A DNA stretch of 64,000 bases, from positions 67,123-131,122 of the forward strand of contig JBFXAJ010000008.1 in assembly GCA_050184415.1 (NCBI GenBank). Direction: 5' to 3'. The position numbers and the translations under genes are program-made. Every line of letters starts with the position of its first letter. The first letter of the stretch is position 1. The notes beneath the pieces were generated by a model, which worked only from the letters and a program-made list of their open reading frames with translations, did no database searches and was not told the origin of the DNA. Shown here one piece after another: positions 15,436 to 26,115 of this stretch. Source of the DNA: JADLGL01 sp050184415 (GTDB lineage Bacteria > Pseudomonadota > Alphaproteobacteria > Rhizobiales > Kaistiaceae).

Positions 15436-16907
15436 CAGGCCGGCTCGACCAGCATCGGGCTGCCGACGAGGCGGTTGAGCTCCTCGCGGTCGGTCAGGCG
15501 GGTCGGGTAGTCGCCGGTGAAGCAGGCGTCGCAGAACTGCGGCGCGCCGTTGTTCCGCGCGGCTTCGCCGACCGCGCGGTAGAGGCCGTCGATCGAGATG
15601 AAGGCGAGGCTGTCGGCCTTGATGAACTCGGTCATGCGCTGGACCGACATGTGCGAGCCGATCAGCTTCGATTTCTCCGGCGTGTCGACGCCATAGAAGC
15701 AGGAATCCTTGGTCGGCGGGCTCGCGATCCGAAGGTGCACCTCCGTCGCGCCGGCGTCGCGGACCATCTGGACGATCTTGGACGAGGTCGTGCCGCGGAC
15801 GATGGAATCGTCGACCAGCACCACGCGCTTGCCCGCGATCACGTCGCGGTTGGCGTTGTGCTTCAGCTTCACGCCCATATGGCGGATCGAGTCGGTCGGC
15901 TCGATGAAGGTGCGGCCGACATAGTGGTTGCGGATGATGCCGAGCTCGAAGGGAAGGCCTGCGGTCTCGGCGAAGCCGATAGCGGCCGGAACGCCGGAAT
16001 CGGGGACCGGCACGACGATGTCGGCATCGACCGGGAGCTCCCGCGCAAGCTCGGCGCCGATCTGTTTCCGGACCTCGTAGACGTTGCGGCCCGACACGCG
16101 GGAGTCCGGCCGGGCGAAATAGACGTACTCGAAGATGCAGAAGCGCGAGCGGGTCGGCGCGAAGGGCCGGTGGCTCGTCAGCCCGTCGGCGGTGATGACC
16201 ACCATCTCGCCGGGCTCGACGTCGCGGAGATAGGTCGCGCCGATGATGTCGAAGGCGCAGGTCTCGGACGCCAGCACATAGGCGCCGTCGAGCTGGCCGA
16301 GAAGCAGCGGGCGCACGCCGAGCGGGTCGCGGCAGCCGATCATGTTGTGGCTGGTGAGGCAGACCAGCGAATACGCACCCTCGACCTTTTGGAGGCCGTC
16401 GACCACGCGGTCGATGAGGCGGAGCTTCCCGCTGGTGGCGATGAGATGGAGGATGACCTCGGTGTCGGAGGTCGACTGGAAGATCGAGCCGCGGGTCTGG
16501 AGCTGGCGCTGCAGCGTCTTGGCGTTGGTCAGGTTGCCGTTGTGGGCGATCGCGAAGCCGCCATCCGAATATTCCGCGAGGAAGGGCTGGATGTTGCGGC
16601 CATTGTTGCCGCCGGCGGTCGAGTAGCGGACATGGCCGATGGCGCGGTCGCCGGCGAGGCGCTGGATGACGGAGGCCTTCGAGAAATTGTCGCCGACGAG
16701 GCCCGAATGGCGCTCGGAGAAGAACTGCCGGCCGTCCGAGGAGACGATGCCTGCGGCTTCCTGGCCGCGATGCTGCAGCGCGTGGAGGCCGAGGGCGGTG
16801 AGCGCGGAGGCGTCGCGGTGGGCGAAGACGCCGAACACGCCGCATTCCTCATGGAGCTCATCGTCCCCCTCGAAAGGGTGGCTTACGAAATCGTCCATCG
16901 TCGTCAC
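15435..16907 (-). CDS. purF: Amidophosphoribosyltransferase
   Basis: 490 residues. It catalyses the first committed step of purine synthesis, making phosphoribosylamine from PRPP and glutamine. A short propeptide precedes nucleophile Cys22 in ECGVFGVF, then the class II glutaminase domain (LQHRGQEAAGI). The PRPP-binding loop is VVLVDDSIVRGTTS. Four further Cys, in CIFEYVYFARPDS, DSCFYGVDTP and FCDACFTGDYP, match the Fe-S ligand positions of the Bacillus subtilis enzyme type, so an oxygen-sensitive [4Fe-4S] cluster is likely. It is flanked by cvpA upstream, the classical cvpA-purF pair, and an overlapping SDR gene downstream. Confidence 0.96.
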   Translation of the reverse strand: MTTMDDFVSHPFEGDDELHEECGVFGVFAHRDASALTALGLHALQHRGQEAAGIVSSDGRQFFSERHSGLVGDNFSKASVIQRLAGDRAIGHVRYSTAGGNNGRNIQPFLAEYSDGGFAIAHNGNLTNAKTLQRQLQTRGSIFQSTSDTEVILHLIATSGKLRLIDRVVDGLQKVEGAYSLVCLTSHNMIGCRDPLGVRPLLLGQLDGAYVLASETCAFDIIGATYLRDVEPGEMVVITADGLTSHRPFAPTRSRFCIFEYVYFARPDSRVSGRNVYEVRKQIGAELARELPVDADIVVPVPDSGVPAAIGFAETAGLPFELGIIRNHYVGRTFIEPTDSIRHMGVKLKHNANRDVIAGKRVVLVDDSIVRGTTSSKIVQMVRDAGATEVHLRIASPPTKDSCFYGVDTPEKSKLIGSHMSVQRMTEFIKADSLAFISIDGLYRAVGEAARNNGAPQFCDACFTGDYPTRLTDREELNRLVGSPMLVEPA

Positions 16908-16938
16908 TCGCGGGTTCGACCGGCCGAAGCCGGGGCGA

Positions 16939-17631
16939 TCACGGAACCGGGGCCGCCGGCGTTACCGGAACCTGGGGCGCCGGCGTCCCCTGGGGCACCT
17001 GCGGCGCCGGTGCGGGCTCGGGGGCGCCGTCGAGCAGCCGGTCGAGCCCCGGCAGATTGTTGCCCGGCTCCTCGGCCGGCGGCACGGTCTCGGCCGGCGT
17101 CGGCGTGTCGTCTTCGTCCGCGCCGCGGAAGCCTTCCATCAGCGTCTCTTCCCAATCCTCCGGCAGGAGAGCGACCAGCCGGTCCCGAAGATCGGTCAAG
17201 AACGGCGTGCTCTGGGCGTTGGCGATCCAAGGCGGCTGATTGAGCGGCACGAGCCAGGTGAAGAACGCAAACGCAATAACCACGAGAAGGAGGCCGCGGA
17301 CAACCCCGAAGAGGAACCCGAACAGCCGGTCGAGAGCACCGATCCGGCTGTCGATGACCGCGTCCGCGATCTTCATTGTAATGTAGGTAGCGATGATCAG
17401 GACGACGATGAAGATGACTGCGACAGAAATGATCGTAGCCAGCGTCACATCTTCGATAGGGCTCGGGTTTATGAGGCCGAGGAGATACTCGTAGAGGAAG
17501 TAGGCTGCGGCCGCCGCCACAACCCAGGAGATGATCGACAGGACCTCGCGGACGAAGCCGCGGACCATCGCGAGGACCGCCGAGATGAGCACGATCACGA
17601 TGACGATGAAGTCGAAAAGCGTGAACGACAT
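16939..17631 (-). CDS. cvpA: CvpA family membrane protein
   Basis: 230 residues. It has four predicted membrane segments in the first 150 residues, with the family start MSFTLFDFIVIVIVLISAVL and the segment GFVREVLSIISWVVAAAAA. The last 70 residues are a soluble Pro/Glu-rich tail. CvpA family proteins are named for colicin V production but are mainly cell-envelope proteins whose precise role is unclear. It lies 31 bases upstream of purF in the same direction. Confidence 0.87.
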   Translation of the reverse strand: MSFTLFDFIVIVIVLISAVLAMVRGFVREVLSIISWVVAAAAAYFLYEYLLGLINPSPIEDVTLATIISVAVIFIVVLIIATYITMKIADAVIDSRIGALDRLFGFLFGVVRGLLLVVIAFAFFTWLVPLNQPPWIANAQSTPFLTDLRDRLVALLPEDWEETLMEGFRGADEDDTPTPAETVPPAEEPGNNLPGLDRLLDGAPEPAPAPQVPQGTPAPQVPVTPAAPVP

Positions 17632-17733
17632 CTATGGTCTCGGGGAGTTCGCCGAACCCTGGCGCGAAGAGAAGCGGCACCCCTAACACGATTCTGGCGG
17701 CGCGTCGCGGCGCGGCGCGGTTTTCCGACCGAA

Positions 17734-19116
17734 TCAGCCGTTCCGTGACGCGATGGCCGCAGCGAGCGCCGAAAGGTCGTCGATGAACGTCACCCCGATC
17801 CCGCCGGCATCGACCGCGGCGGCCCCGGCGCTCGGGACCGTCGCGCTCCGGAATCCGAGCCGCCCGGCCTCGCGAAGCCGAACGCCCGCCTGCGTTACCG
17901 GCCGCAGCGCGCCGGAAAGGCTCACCTCGCCGAAATAGACGCTGTCGGTCGGCGTCGGCCTCCCGGTGAGCGACGAGATCAGCGCCGCGGCGACCGCGAG
18001 ATCCGCCGCAGGCTCCGAGATGCGGAGCCCCCCTGCGACATTGAGGTAGATGTCGGCGCCGCCGAATTTAATGCCGCAGCGCGCTTCGAGGACGGCCGTG
18101 ACCATCGCGAGCCGTGCCGGGTCCCAGCCGACCACCGCACGCCGCGGCGTGCCGAGCGAGGAGGCGGCGACGAGGGCCTGGATCTCGCACAGCAGCGGCC
18201 GCGTCCCCTCGATGCCGGCAAACACGGCGGAGCCGGGGGTCGCGAGGTTGCGCTCCGACAGGAACAGCTCGGAGGGGTTGGAGATCTCGGCGAGGCCGCT
18301 GCCCTGCATCTCGAAGACGCCGATCTCGTCCGTCGGGCCGAAGCGGTTCTTGCTGGCCCGGAGGATGCGGAACTGGTGCCCGCCTTCGCCCTCGAAGGTA
18401 AGGACGGCATCCACCATGTGCTCGACGGTGCGCGGCCCGGCGATCTGGCCGTCCTTCGTCACATGGCCGACGAGACAGACCGCGGTGCCGGTCTGTTTGG
18501 CGAAGCGGATCACGGCCTGGGCCGAGGCACGCACCTGGGTGACCGTGCCGGGCGCGGATTCGGCTGCCGCCGTCCACAGGGTCTGTATCGAATCGAGGAC
18601 GACGAAATCGATCCGCGGACCGGCGAGGAGGGTGGCGAGGATGTCCTCAATCCCGGTTTCCGCGGCAAGCACCACCGGCGCGTCCTGGAGCCCGAGCCGC
18701 GACGCGCGGAGCCGGACCTGCGCCACAGCCTCCTCGCCGGAGATGTAGACGACGCGCGCGCCGCGCCGGGCTAGCGCGGCGCAGGCCTGCAGCAGCAGTG
18801 TCGATTTCCCGATGCCGGGATCGCCGCCGACGAGGAGCGCCGATCCGGTCACGAACCCGCCGCCGGTGACGCGGTCGAGCTCGCGGATGCCTGAGGTGAG
18901 CCGCGGCGGCTCCGGCGTCTCCCCCTTCAGCGGCTCGAGGTCGATGATCCGGCCGCGCACGCCGGGCACGACGACGCCCGCCGCCCGGCTCGCATTGCTG
19001 GCGGCCGCCTCCTCGATGACGCTGTTCCACTCGCCGCAGGATTCGCATTTTCCCTGCCAGCGATGGCTGACCGAGCCGCAGTTCTGGCAGACATACTGGA
19101 TGCGGGCGCGCGCCAT
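17734..19116 (-). CDS. radA: DNA repair protein RadA
   Basis: 460 residues. The N-terminal zinc finger CQNCGSVSHRWQGKCESC is followed by a RecA-like ATPase core (GGDPGIGKSTLLLQ, DSIQTLW), the RadA-specific KNRFG motif (ASKNRFGPTDE) and a C-terminal Lon-protease-like domain (FYLNV-type YLNVAGGLRISEPAADLAV). RadA promotes branch migration during recombinational repair. The ATG at 19116 has a GGAGGG ribosome-binding site; the longer upstream frame is not protein-like. Confidence 0.95.
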   Translation of the reverse strand: MARARIQYVCQNCGSVSHRWQGKCESCGEWNSVIEEAAASNASRAAGVVVPGVRGRIIDLEPLKGETPEPPRLTSGIRELDRVTGGGFVTGSALLVGGDPGIGKSTLLLQACAALARRGARVVYISGEEAVAQVRLRASRLGLQDAPVVLAAETGIEDILATLLAGPRIDFVVLDSIQTLWTAAAESAPGTVTQVRASAQAVIRFAKQTGTAVCLVGHVTKDGQIAGPRTVEHMVDAVLTFEGEGGHQFRILRASKNRFGPTDEIGVFEMQGSGLAEISNPSELFLSERNLATPGSAVFAGIEGTRPLLCEIQALVAASSLGTPRRAVVGWDPARLAMVTAVLEARCGIKFGGADIYLNVAGGLRISEPAADLAVAAALISSLTGRPTPTDSVYFGEVSLSGALRPVTQAGVRLREAGRLGFRSATVPSAGAAAVDAGGIGVTFIDDLSALAAAIASRNG

Positions 19117-19266
19117 GGAATCCCTCCGTCGAGTGGAGGTTAGCGTAGCGCAGGGATGAGAACAAGAAGCGAACGAAGATCGGGGGGCCGGCCATGACGA
19201 ACGTGGGGCCGTCGTGACGTGGGTATGCGGATGGTCAGTAGGTGAAGCGCCCGGCACGACTCGAGG

Positions 19267-20382
19267 TCAGCCACCCACATACCTCCGCTCGGCCCGTCGG
19301 CTGAGCTGGGTCAGCAACTCGTACGAGATCGTGCCCGCGCGCTCCGCCACCGCGTCGACCGGCATGTGGCGGCCGAAGAGTTCGACGAAGTCGCCGCGCT
19401 CGACATTCGGGATGTCGGTGACGTCGATCACCACGAGGTCCATCGAGACGCGGCCGACCAGGGGCGCGATGCGGCCGCGGACGAAGATCTGCGCACCGCG
19501 CCGGGCGTCCGAGGAGCTGGCGCCGCGGTGGTAGCCGTCGGCGTAGCCGATCCCGACCGTGGCGAGACGCGAGCGGCGGCGGACCCGCTCCGTAGCGCCG
19601 TAGCCGACCGGCTCGCCATGCGGGACGTCGCGGACGAGAAGGACGCGCGCCTCGGCGGTCACGACCGGACGGAGCGCCGGCTTCGCCAGGTCGCCGCGGC
19701 CGCCATAGAGCATGATGCCGGGCCGGGTCAGGTCGAAATGATATTCTGGGCCGAGCTGGATGCCGGCGGAGTTGGCGAGCGAGGAGCGGACGCCGGGGAA
19801 GGCGTCGCGGATGTCGAGGAAGCGTCGGAGCTGCGTCGGGCTGAGCGGATGGCTCGGTGTATCGGCGCAGGCGAGGTGACTCATCAGGAGCGCCGGGCCG
19901 ATCAGCGCTCTGAGCCCGCGCTCGGCGCCGATGGCGGCGGCATCTGCCACGGATAGGCCGAGGCGGTTCATCCCGGTGTCGACGTGGATCGCGGCGTCAC
20001 CCGCGCCGCCATTCCGGCGGAACGCGACCCACTCCTCGATCTCCGGGCGTGAGCCGAGAACGGGACGAAGCTGCATCTCCGCGAGCCGCGCCGCGCCGCC
20101 GGGCGGCAGGCCGTCGAGGATGTAGAGGGTCGTTTCGGGCAGCACCTTGCGGGCGGTGATGCCTTCGTCGGGCGTCGCGACAAAGAAGGTGCGGCACCCG
20201 GCGGCGGCGAGGGTCCGCAGCGCCGGCTCGACGCCGATGCCGTAGGCGTCCGCCTTCACCACCGCGGCGGTCTCGGCGCCCGGCGCCATCGCCGCAAGGC
20301 TCCGCCAGTTGGCGGCGAGCGCGCCGAGGTCGACCGTCACCCGGGCATGGGCGAGCGAGCCGCTATCAGCCATGGCTTCCAT
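19267..20382 (-). CDS. alr: Alanine racemase
   Basis: 371 residues, type III PLP fold. The PLP lysine is in AVVKADAYGIG (about residue 43) and the catalytic tyrosine in GIGYADGYHR; substrate contacts include HVDTGMNRLG. It converts L-alanine to D-alanine for peptidoglycan. It lies between dnaB and radA as in other Hyphomicrobiales, though a secreted hypothetical separates it from dnaB. A second ATG at 20373 is possible. Confidence 0.94.
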   Translation of the reverse strand: MEAMADSGSLAHARVTVDLGALAANWRSLAAMAPGAETAAVVKADAYGIGVEPALRTLAAAGCRTFFVATPDEGITARKVLPETTLYILDGLPPGGAARLAEMQLRPVLGSRPEIEEWVAFRRNGGAGDAAIHVDTGMNRLGLSVADAAAIGAERGLRALIGPALLMSHLACADTPSHPLSPTQLRRFLDIRDAFPGVRSSLANSAGIQLGPEYHFDLTRPGIMLYGGRGDLAKPALRPVVTAEARVLLVRDVPHGEPVGYGATERVRRRSRLATVGIGYADGYHRGASSSDARRGAQIFVRGRIAPLVGRVSMDLVVIDVTDIPNVERGDFVELFGRHMPVDAVAERAGTISYELLTQLSRRAERRYVGG

Positions 20383-20447
20383 CGCGAAAGCCTAGCTGAT
20401 TCCTGTGGCAACCGATCGTGCGGCCGGGACGCGGGAGCGCCGGGGCG

Positions 20448-21014
20448 TCACAGGCAGGGTTCGATGCCCGCCTGAAGCGGCGCTTCCAGCGTCGGGTCAG
20501 CGGTCACCAGGGCGTCGAGGGCGTCCTCGAAATCGGCACCGGGCGCGATCGCCGACTGGAACAGGAAAGCCTTGGCATTGCCGGACAGCGGATTGATGGC
20601 GTCCATCACGCAAAATGCAGCCGCGCGCTGCGCGTCATAGCCGGCCGCCGCTTCCTCGGCCTGGACCCAGGCCCAGATCGCGCCGCCCACCAGCATCGTC
20701 TCCACGCATTGCTGGAACGGCACGTTGATTCGCTCGTAGGCCCGCAGGTCGGTGAGCTCGAGGTCGTCAAGGACGGGCCTGATGGCACCGATGGCGATGA
20801 AGCGCTGCTTCATGGTGTCCGGCATCGCGAGGACCACCGGCGTCGCGCAGGCGATGCCATAGGCCTGGACTTCCGGAGCGACGCCGCGCGCCTCCAGCAT
20901 GGCCCAATTGGTGACGAGCGCCGCAAGTTGCTCGTCGACGGTCTGGGCGGGCGCGGGGGTAGCGACCACTGCGAATGAGACGGCGGCGACGGCTGCAAGG
21001 CGGCGGATCGGCAT
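20448..21014 (-). CDS. Hypothetical secreted protein
   Basis: 188 residues. A cleavable signal peptide is clear (MPIRRLAAVAAVSFAVVATP then APAQ), so the mature protein should be periplasmic. The mature part is mainly helical with four scattered Cys (in YGIACATP, FQQCVETM, AAFCVMDA and IEPCL), which could form two disulfides. I do not recognise the family. It sits in the same direction between dnaB and alr, with a 112-base gap from dnaB, so cotranscription is uncertain. Codon use and frame consistency support a real gene. Confidence 0.65.
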   Translation of the reverse strand: MPIRRLAAVAAVSFAVVATPAPAQTVDEQLAALVTNWAMLEARGVAPEVQAYGIACATPVVLAMPDTMKQRFIAIGAIRPVLDDLELTDLRAYERINVPFQQCVETMLVGGAIWAWVQAEEAAAGYDAQRAAAFCVMDAINPLSGNAKAFLFQSAIAPGADFEDALDALVTADPTLEAPLQAGIEPCL

Positions 21015-21125
21015 TCTCGTTCTCCCGGGCGGCTCGATGGGCTACGGCCTGGCGGGGTGTCATACGACGAGATGGTGGTCATGGTCCAAGCGCGTCCGGG
21101 GCCAGCCCGACGCCGCCGCGATCCA

Positions 21126-22616
<1,491 letters not shown>

Positions 22617-22814
22617 CGTCGGTCCGTAATTCCTTGTCCGACGATTTACGCCGTCACCCCCGCCGAGGCGAAGCCCGATCTGCGGGCAGGCGGTGGAGAG
22701 GGCGGAATGCCCTCATTATCCCCATACGACAAGGTTGGCGCGAGGATCGGCTTGCCATGCGTGGCCGGTGACCTCCTCGGGTGATTCGGTGGTATCTCGG
22801 CGATCGCACCGCGG

Positions 22815-22940
22815 CTTCCTTCGCCCCGTGAAACGGGGAGAAGGAAGGCCCGGAGGGCCGGATGAGGGCAAGCCCCACGCTCCGAGCTCGTGGCAAGAGC
22901 CCCTCACCCCGAGCCCTCTCCCCGCCCGGCGGCGAGAAGG
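22815..22940. repeat. Palindromic repeat, family B copy 1
   Basis: This lies in the 338-base gap between dnaB and cfa. It begins with a stem CTTCCTTCGCCCCGT...ACGGGGAGAAGGAAG (22815-22847), then GGCCCGGAGGGCCGGATGAGGG, and ends near CCCTCACCCCGAGCC and CTCTCCCC. An inverted copy with the same order of parts lies at 50469-50593. Confidence 0.7.
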
Positions 22941-22954
22941 GAGTTCGCGAGGCG

Positions 22955-24334
22955 TCAATGCGTCGTCGGCTGCGAGCGGCGGCGGGTGGTGCGTTTCGGG
23001 GCCGGCTTCGATGCCTCGGCGATCTCGGCGGGCATCTCCACGGCCGGCTGCGGCGCGCGTCGCGCCGCCCGCTGTTTGGGCTTCGCGCCAACCGGCTCGA
23101 TCGCCGCGACCGGCCGCTCCGCGGCTGCCGTCTCTGCCGCGGCGTACATGTAGTCGCGCGTGATCGGCACCGTGCCGATCTCCTTCGCGATCTGCATCTG
23201 GAACACGGTCAGCGTGCGGTGGCGGAACGCGGTCTCGCAGAGCTGGAGATAGAACTCCCACATCCGGCAAAAGCGCTCGTCGAATAGCCCGGCGATCTCG
23301 GCGCGCTGGGCCTGGAAGCGCTCGTCCCAGGCGGCAAGCGTCTTGGCGTAGTGGATGCGCAGCATCTCGAAATCGGTCATCCAGAGCTTTTGCTCCTCGA
23401 TGACCGGCGCGAGCTGCGACAAGCTCGGGATGTAGGAGCCGGGAAAGATATACTTGTTCATCCACGCATTGTTCGGCGCCGGCGGACCCATGCGGCCGAT
23501 AGTGTGGATGAGGGCGACGCCGTCCGGCTTCAGGAGGCGGTCGATGTGGCGGAAATATTCGGCGAAGTTCCGCGGGCCGACATGCTCGAACATGCCGACG
23601 GAGACGATCCTGTCGTAGGTCGCCGGCTCGTGCCGATAGTCCTGGAGCTTGAAGGTGACGCGGTCGCTGAGCCCGGCTTCCTGCGCGCGCCGGATCGAGG
23701 TCTGGTACTGGTCCACCGACAGCGTCACGCCGGTGACGGAGACGCCGTAATTCTTCGCGAGGTGCAGCGCCATGCCGCCCCAGCCGGAGCCGATGTCGAG
23801 CACCTTCATCCCCGGCTTCAGCATCAGCTTCCGGGCGATGTGCTCCTTCTTGTCGGTCTGCGCCTGTTCGAGCGAGGTCACGCCCTCGCGCCAATAGGCG
23901 CAGGAATACTGCATGTCCGTGTCGAGGAACCGCTCATAGAGGCGGTGGTCGATATCGTAATGGTGCTGGACGTTGCGCGCGGCCCGCGTGCCGTCGTTCC
24001 GCCGGAGCGGCGCGGCAAGGCGAAGGAACGCGCCGACCGGTCCCTTCGGCTCCTTCCCGGCGCTCGACTTCACCGCGATCTCGAGGAAGTCGCGGAGCGT
24101 GCCGTCCTCGATGGTGTACGCCCCTTCCATGTAGCCCTCGCCGATGGCAAGGCCGGGACGCAGCGTCATCCGCCGGACGAATTTCGGATCGTGAAGCTTG
24201 ATCGTGGCCGACGGTCCGCCGTCGGACCGGCCGAAGGTCTCGCTGCGGCCGTCGACGTCGACGATCGTCAGCCTGCCGTGGGTGATGAGCCGCCGCAGCA
24301 GCCGATCGACTGGAAAAAGTGACATCTCCTGCAC
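22955..24334 (-). CDS. cfa: Cyclopropane-fatty-acyl-phospholipid synthase
   Basis: 459 residues. SAM-binding motif VLDIGSGWGGMALHLAK, ligand loop YDIDHRLYERFLD and QYSCAYW, and the conserved VSVGMFEHVGPRNF. It adds a methylene group from SAM to unsaturated acyl chains of membrane lipids, a stationary-phase and stress modification. The catalytic part ends near residue 390; the last 65 residues are Ala/Pro/Arg/Lys-rich with repeated basic runs and have no obvious family match. The start could be GTG 24334 or ATG 24325. Confidence 0.9.
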   Translation of the reverse strand: MQEMSLFPVDRLLRRLITHGRLTIVDVDGRSETFGRSDGGPSATIKLHDPKFVRRMTLRPGLAIGEGYMEGAYTIEDGTLRDFLEIAVKSSAGKEPKGPVGAFLRLAAPLRRNDGTRAARNVQHHYDIDHRLYERFLDTDMQYSCAYWREGVTSLEQAQTDKKEHIARKLMLKPGMKVLDIGSGWGGMALHLAKNYGVSVTGVTLSVDQYQTSIRRAQEAGLSDRVTFKLQDYRHEPATYDRIVSVGMFEHVGPRNFAEYFRHIDRLLKPDGVALIHTIGRMGPPAPNNAWMNKYIFPGSYIPSLSQLAPVIEEQKLWMTDFEMLRIHYAKTLAAWDERFQAQRAEIAGLFDERFCRMWEFYLQLCETAFRHRTLTVFQMQIAKEIGTVPITRDYMYAAAETAAAERPVAAIEPVGAKPKQRAARRAPQPAVEMPAEIAEASKPAPKRTTRRRSQPTTH

Positions 24335-24427
24335 CCCGAACTTCGAGCGCGGGGCGGGATATTACGCCCGTCAGATCGTTGGGCAAGGATCGCCGGCGGC
24401 ATGGCTGCGCCGCCGGCGATGGGATGC

Positions 24428-25003
24428 TTATTCCGGCTCGGTCTCGGTGTCGCGGGTCTCGCCCTCGGCCTCGGCCTCGTCGAAGCCGCCGGTCTCGATC
24501 GGCTCCGGCTGCTCGCGGAGCGAGAGGTTCTCGCCGCGCGCCTGGCGCTCGGCCTCGTCTGCGGAGCGGGCGACGTTGATGGTCACGGTCGCGTCGACCT
24601 CGGGGTGGAGCGCGACGCGGACCTCGTGGAGGCCGATCGACTTGATCGGCTGCTGCAGGTCGAACTGGTTGCGCTCGACGCTGAAGCCCGCGCCCGTCAC
24701 CGTCTCCGCGAGGTCGCGATTGGTCACCGAGCCGTAGAGGTGCCCGGTCTCACCGGCCTGGCGGATGATGGTGAAGGACTGGCCGTTCAGCTTCTCGGCG
24801 ACGGCGGCGGCTTCCGACTTCCGCTCGAGGTTGCGCGCCTCGAGCTGGGACCGGTCGGCCTCGAAGCGCTTGCGGTTCGCCTCGTTGGCGCGGAGCGCCT
24901 TGCCCTGGGGCAGGAGGAAGTTGCGGGCGAAGCCGTCCTTGACGCGGACGACGTCGCCCATCTGGCCGAGGCGCGCGATGCGCTCGAGAAGGATGACATG
25001 CAT
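24428..25003 (-). CDS. rplI: 50S ribosomal protein L9
   Basis: 191 residues. The typical L9 start MHVILLERIARLGQMGDVVR VKDGFARNFLLPQGKA is followed by the long connecting helix (NRKRFEADRSQLEARNLERK) and the C-terminal RNA-binding domain. An acidic tail of about 40 residues (EPIETGGFDEAEAEGE) follows, seen in several alphaproteobacterial L9 proteins. The ATG at 25003 is chosen by the family start. It is last in the rpsF-rpsR-DUF2232-rplI cluster. Confidence 0.95.
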   Translation of the reverse strand: MHVILLERIARLGQMGDVVRVKDGFARNFLLPQGKALRANEANRKRFEADRSQLEARNLERKSEAAAVAEKLNGQSFTIIRQAGETGHLYGSVTNRDLAETVTGAGFSVERNQFDLQQPIKSIGLHEVRVALHPEVDATVTINVARSADEAERQARGENLSLREQPEPIETGGFDEAEAEGETRDTETEPE

Positions 25004-25031
25004 GGTTTCTGCTCCGTGGTTTTCTTGAAGG

Positions 25032-25958
25032 TCAGGTTGTGGGCGTCGGCGCGGGCGGACGGAGCCGCGAGAAGGAATCGAACACGCCGAGAAGGGCAAA
25101 GAGGATGAACGGGATCCCGAGGAGGGGGATCGAGGCATAGGCGATGAAGAGAAGGCCGCCGCGACCGGGGCGGCCGAGGGTCACGCCGTGGAGGACGCCG
25201 AGCCCGACGATCGCGAGCGCCACGCCGAAGGCGCCGGCGACGGCGCTCGCCGCGTCACCAAGCGCGCCCGGAAGGAGGCTCAGGAGGGCCGCGCCGGCGA
25301 GGACGTAGGACGCGATCGGGGGGAGCTGGACCGACCACAGCGGCGGCCGGGGCCGCAGCGGACGCTGGGACGTGGTGGCGATCCGTGCGCCGAGCGCGAT
25401 GTTGGCGACGAAGATCGCGACGCCGAGGCCGGCCATCGTCACCGGAAGGACGCTGAAGACGAAATCGGCGAGCGCCGCGACGTCGCCCGGCCGGGAGACG
25501 ACATTGGCCTCGTCGAACCACGCTTCCATCGTCGCCGCCATGTCGGCGGCGAGGAGCTCGGGGTTGAAGCCGGACACGGCGCCGACGACCACGAGGCCGA
25601 AGCCGATCAACGCGGTGACCCGAAGCAGTATCTCGCCGAGGGGATACCATTCGCGTGCTTCGCCGCCGAGGTCGCGCCACAGGCCGAACAGGTGGATGGC
25701 GAGCGCCATGGGCAGCGCCACGACGAGAAAGCCGCCGAGCGCCGGCGCGAGACCCGCAGCGAAAAGGATCGCGACGAGCACCGTGAGGGCGGCGATCGCA
25801 GAGGCCCGCGTGCCCCAGGTGAAGCCGGCAATGGCGATCGGGAGAGGGGACGCCAGGAAGAATGGGATCGCCAGCGGCGAGCCGTTCACGAGCGCCGCAA
25901 GGAGCAGCACGGACAGAAGTCCGGTGCCGATGCCGGCGATGATGGGCGTCAGTTGCAT
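25032..25958 (-). CDS. DUF2232 (YybS-like) membrane protein
   Basis: 308 residues with about eight hydrophobic segments. It starts MQLTPIIAGIGTGLLSVLLL and contains LASPLPIAIAGFTWG, a conserved early segment of DUF2232/YybS proteins. Function unknown; members lie between rpsR and rplI across Alphaproteobacteria, as here. The gap to rplI is 28 bases. Confidence 0.8.
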   Translation of the reverse strand: MQLTPIIAGIGTGLLSVLLLAALVNGSPLAIPFFLASPLPIAIAGFTWGTRASAIAALTVLVAILFAAGLAPALGGFLVVALPMALAIHLFGLWRDLGGEAREWYPLGEILLRVTALIGFGLVVVGAVSGFNPELLAADMAATMEAWFDEANVVSRPGDVAALADFVFSVLPVTMAGLGVAIFVANIALGARIATTSQRPLRPRPPLWSVQLPPIASYVLAGAALLSLLPGALGDAASAVAGAFGVALAIVGLGVLHGVTLGRPGRGGLLFIAYASIPLLGIPFILFALLGVFDSFSRLRPPAPTPTT

Positions 25959-26037
25959 CGTTTCGCTGTCCCGCCCGGAAGGACGGTTAGAGGCAGGTCA
26001 CGGCGGATGCCGGCATGCCCCAACCAGAAGAAAGAAA

Positions 26038-26109
26038 GCGAATAGGGAGTAGTGAGTAGCGCATAGAAACGCCGCGTGGGCTGTTCGCTATTCGCTGCTC
26101 CCTATTCGC
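26038..26109. repeat. Imperfect 24-base inverted repeat between rpsR and DUF2232
   Basis: The arm at 26038-26061 starts GCGAATAGGGAGTAG, and the arm at 26086-26109 ends CTCCCTATTCGC; they pair over 24 bases with about four mismatches. It lies just after the rpsR stop and would form a long hairpin in the polycistronic transcript. Repeats of this AT-richer type are scattered in some Hyphomicrobiales genomes (from memory). It could attenuate transcription between the ribosomal genes and the membrane-protein gene. Confidence 0.65.
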
Positions 26110-26115
26110 CCATTC

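Noticed and set aside
14704..16845. A 713-residue minus-strand frame spanning purF and the SDR gene
   Set aside because: Only its last 243 residues (the SDR) are protein-like; the rest is an out-of-frame reading of purF, rich in Arg and Pro.
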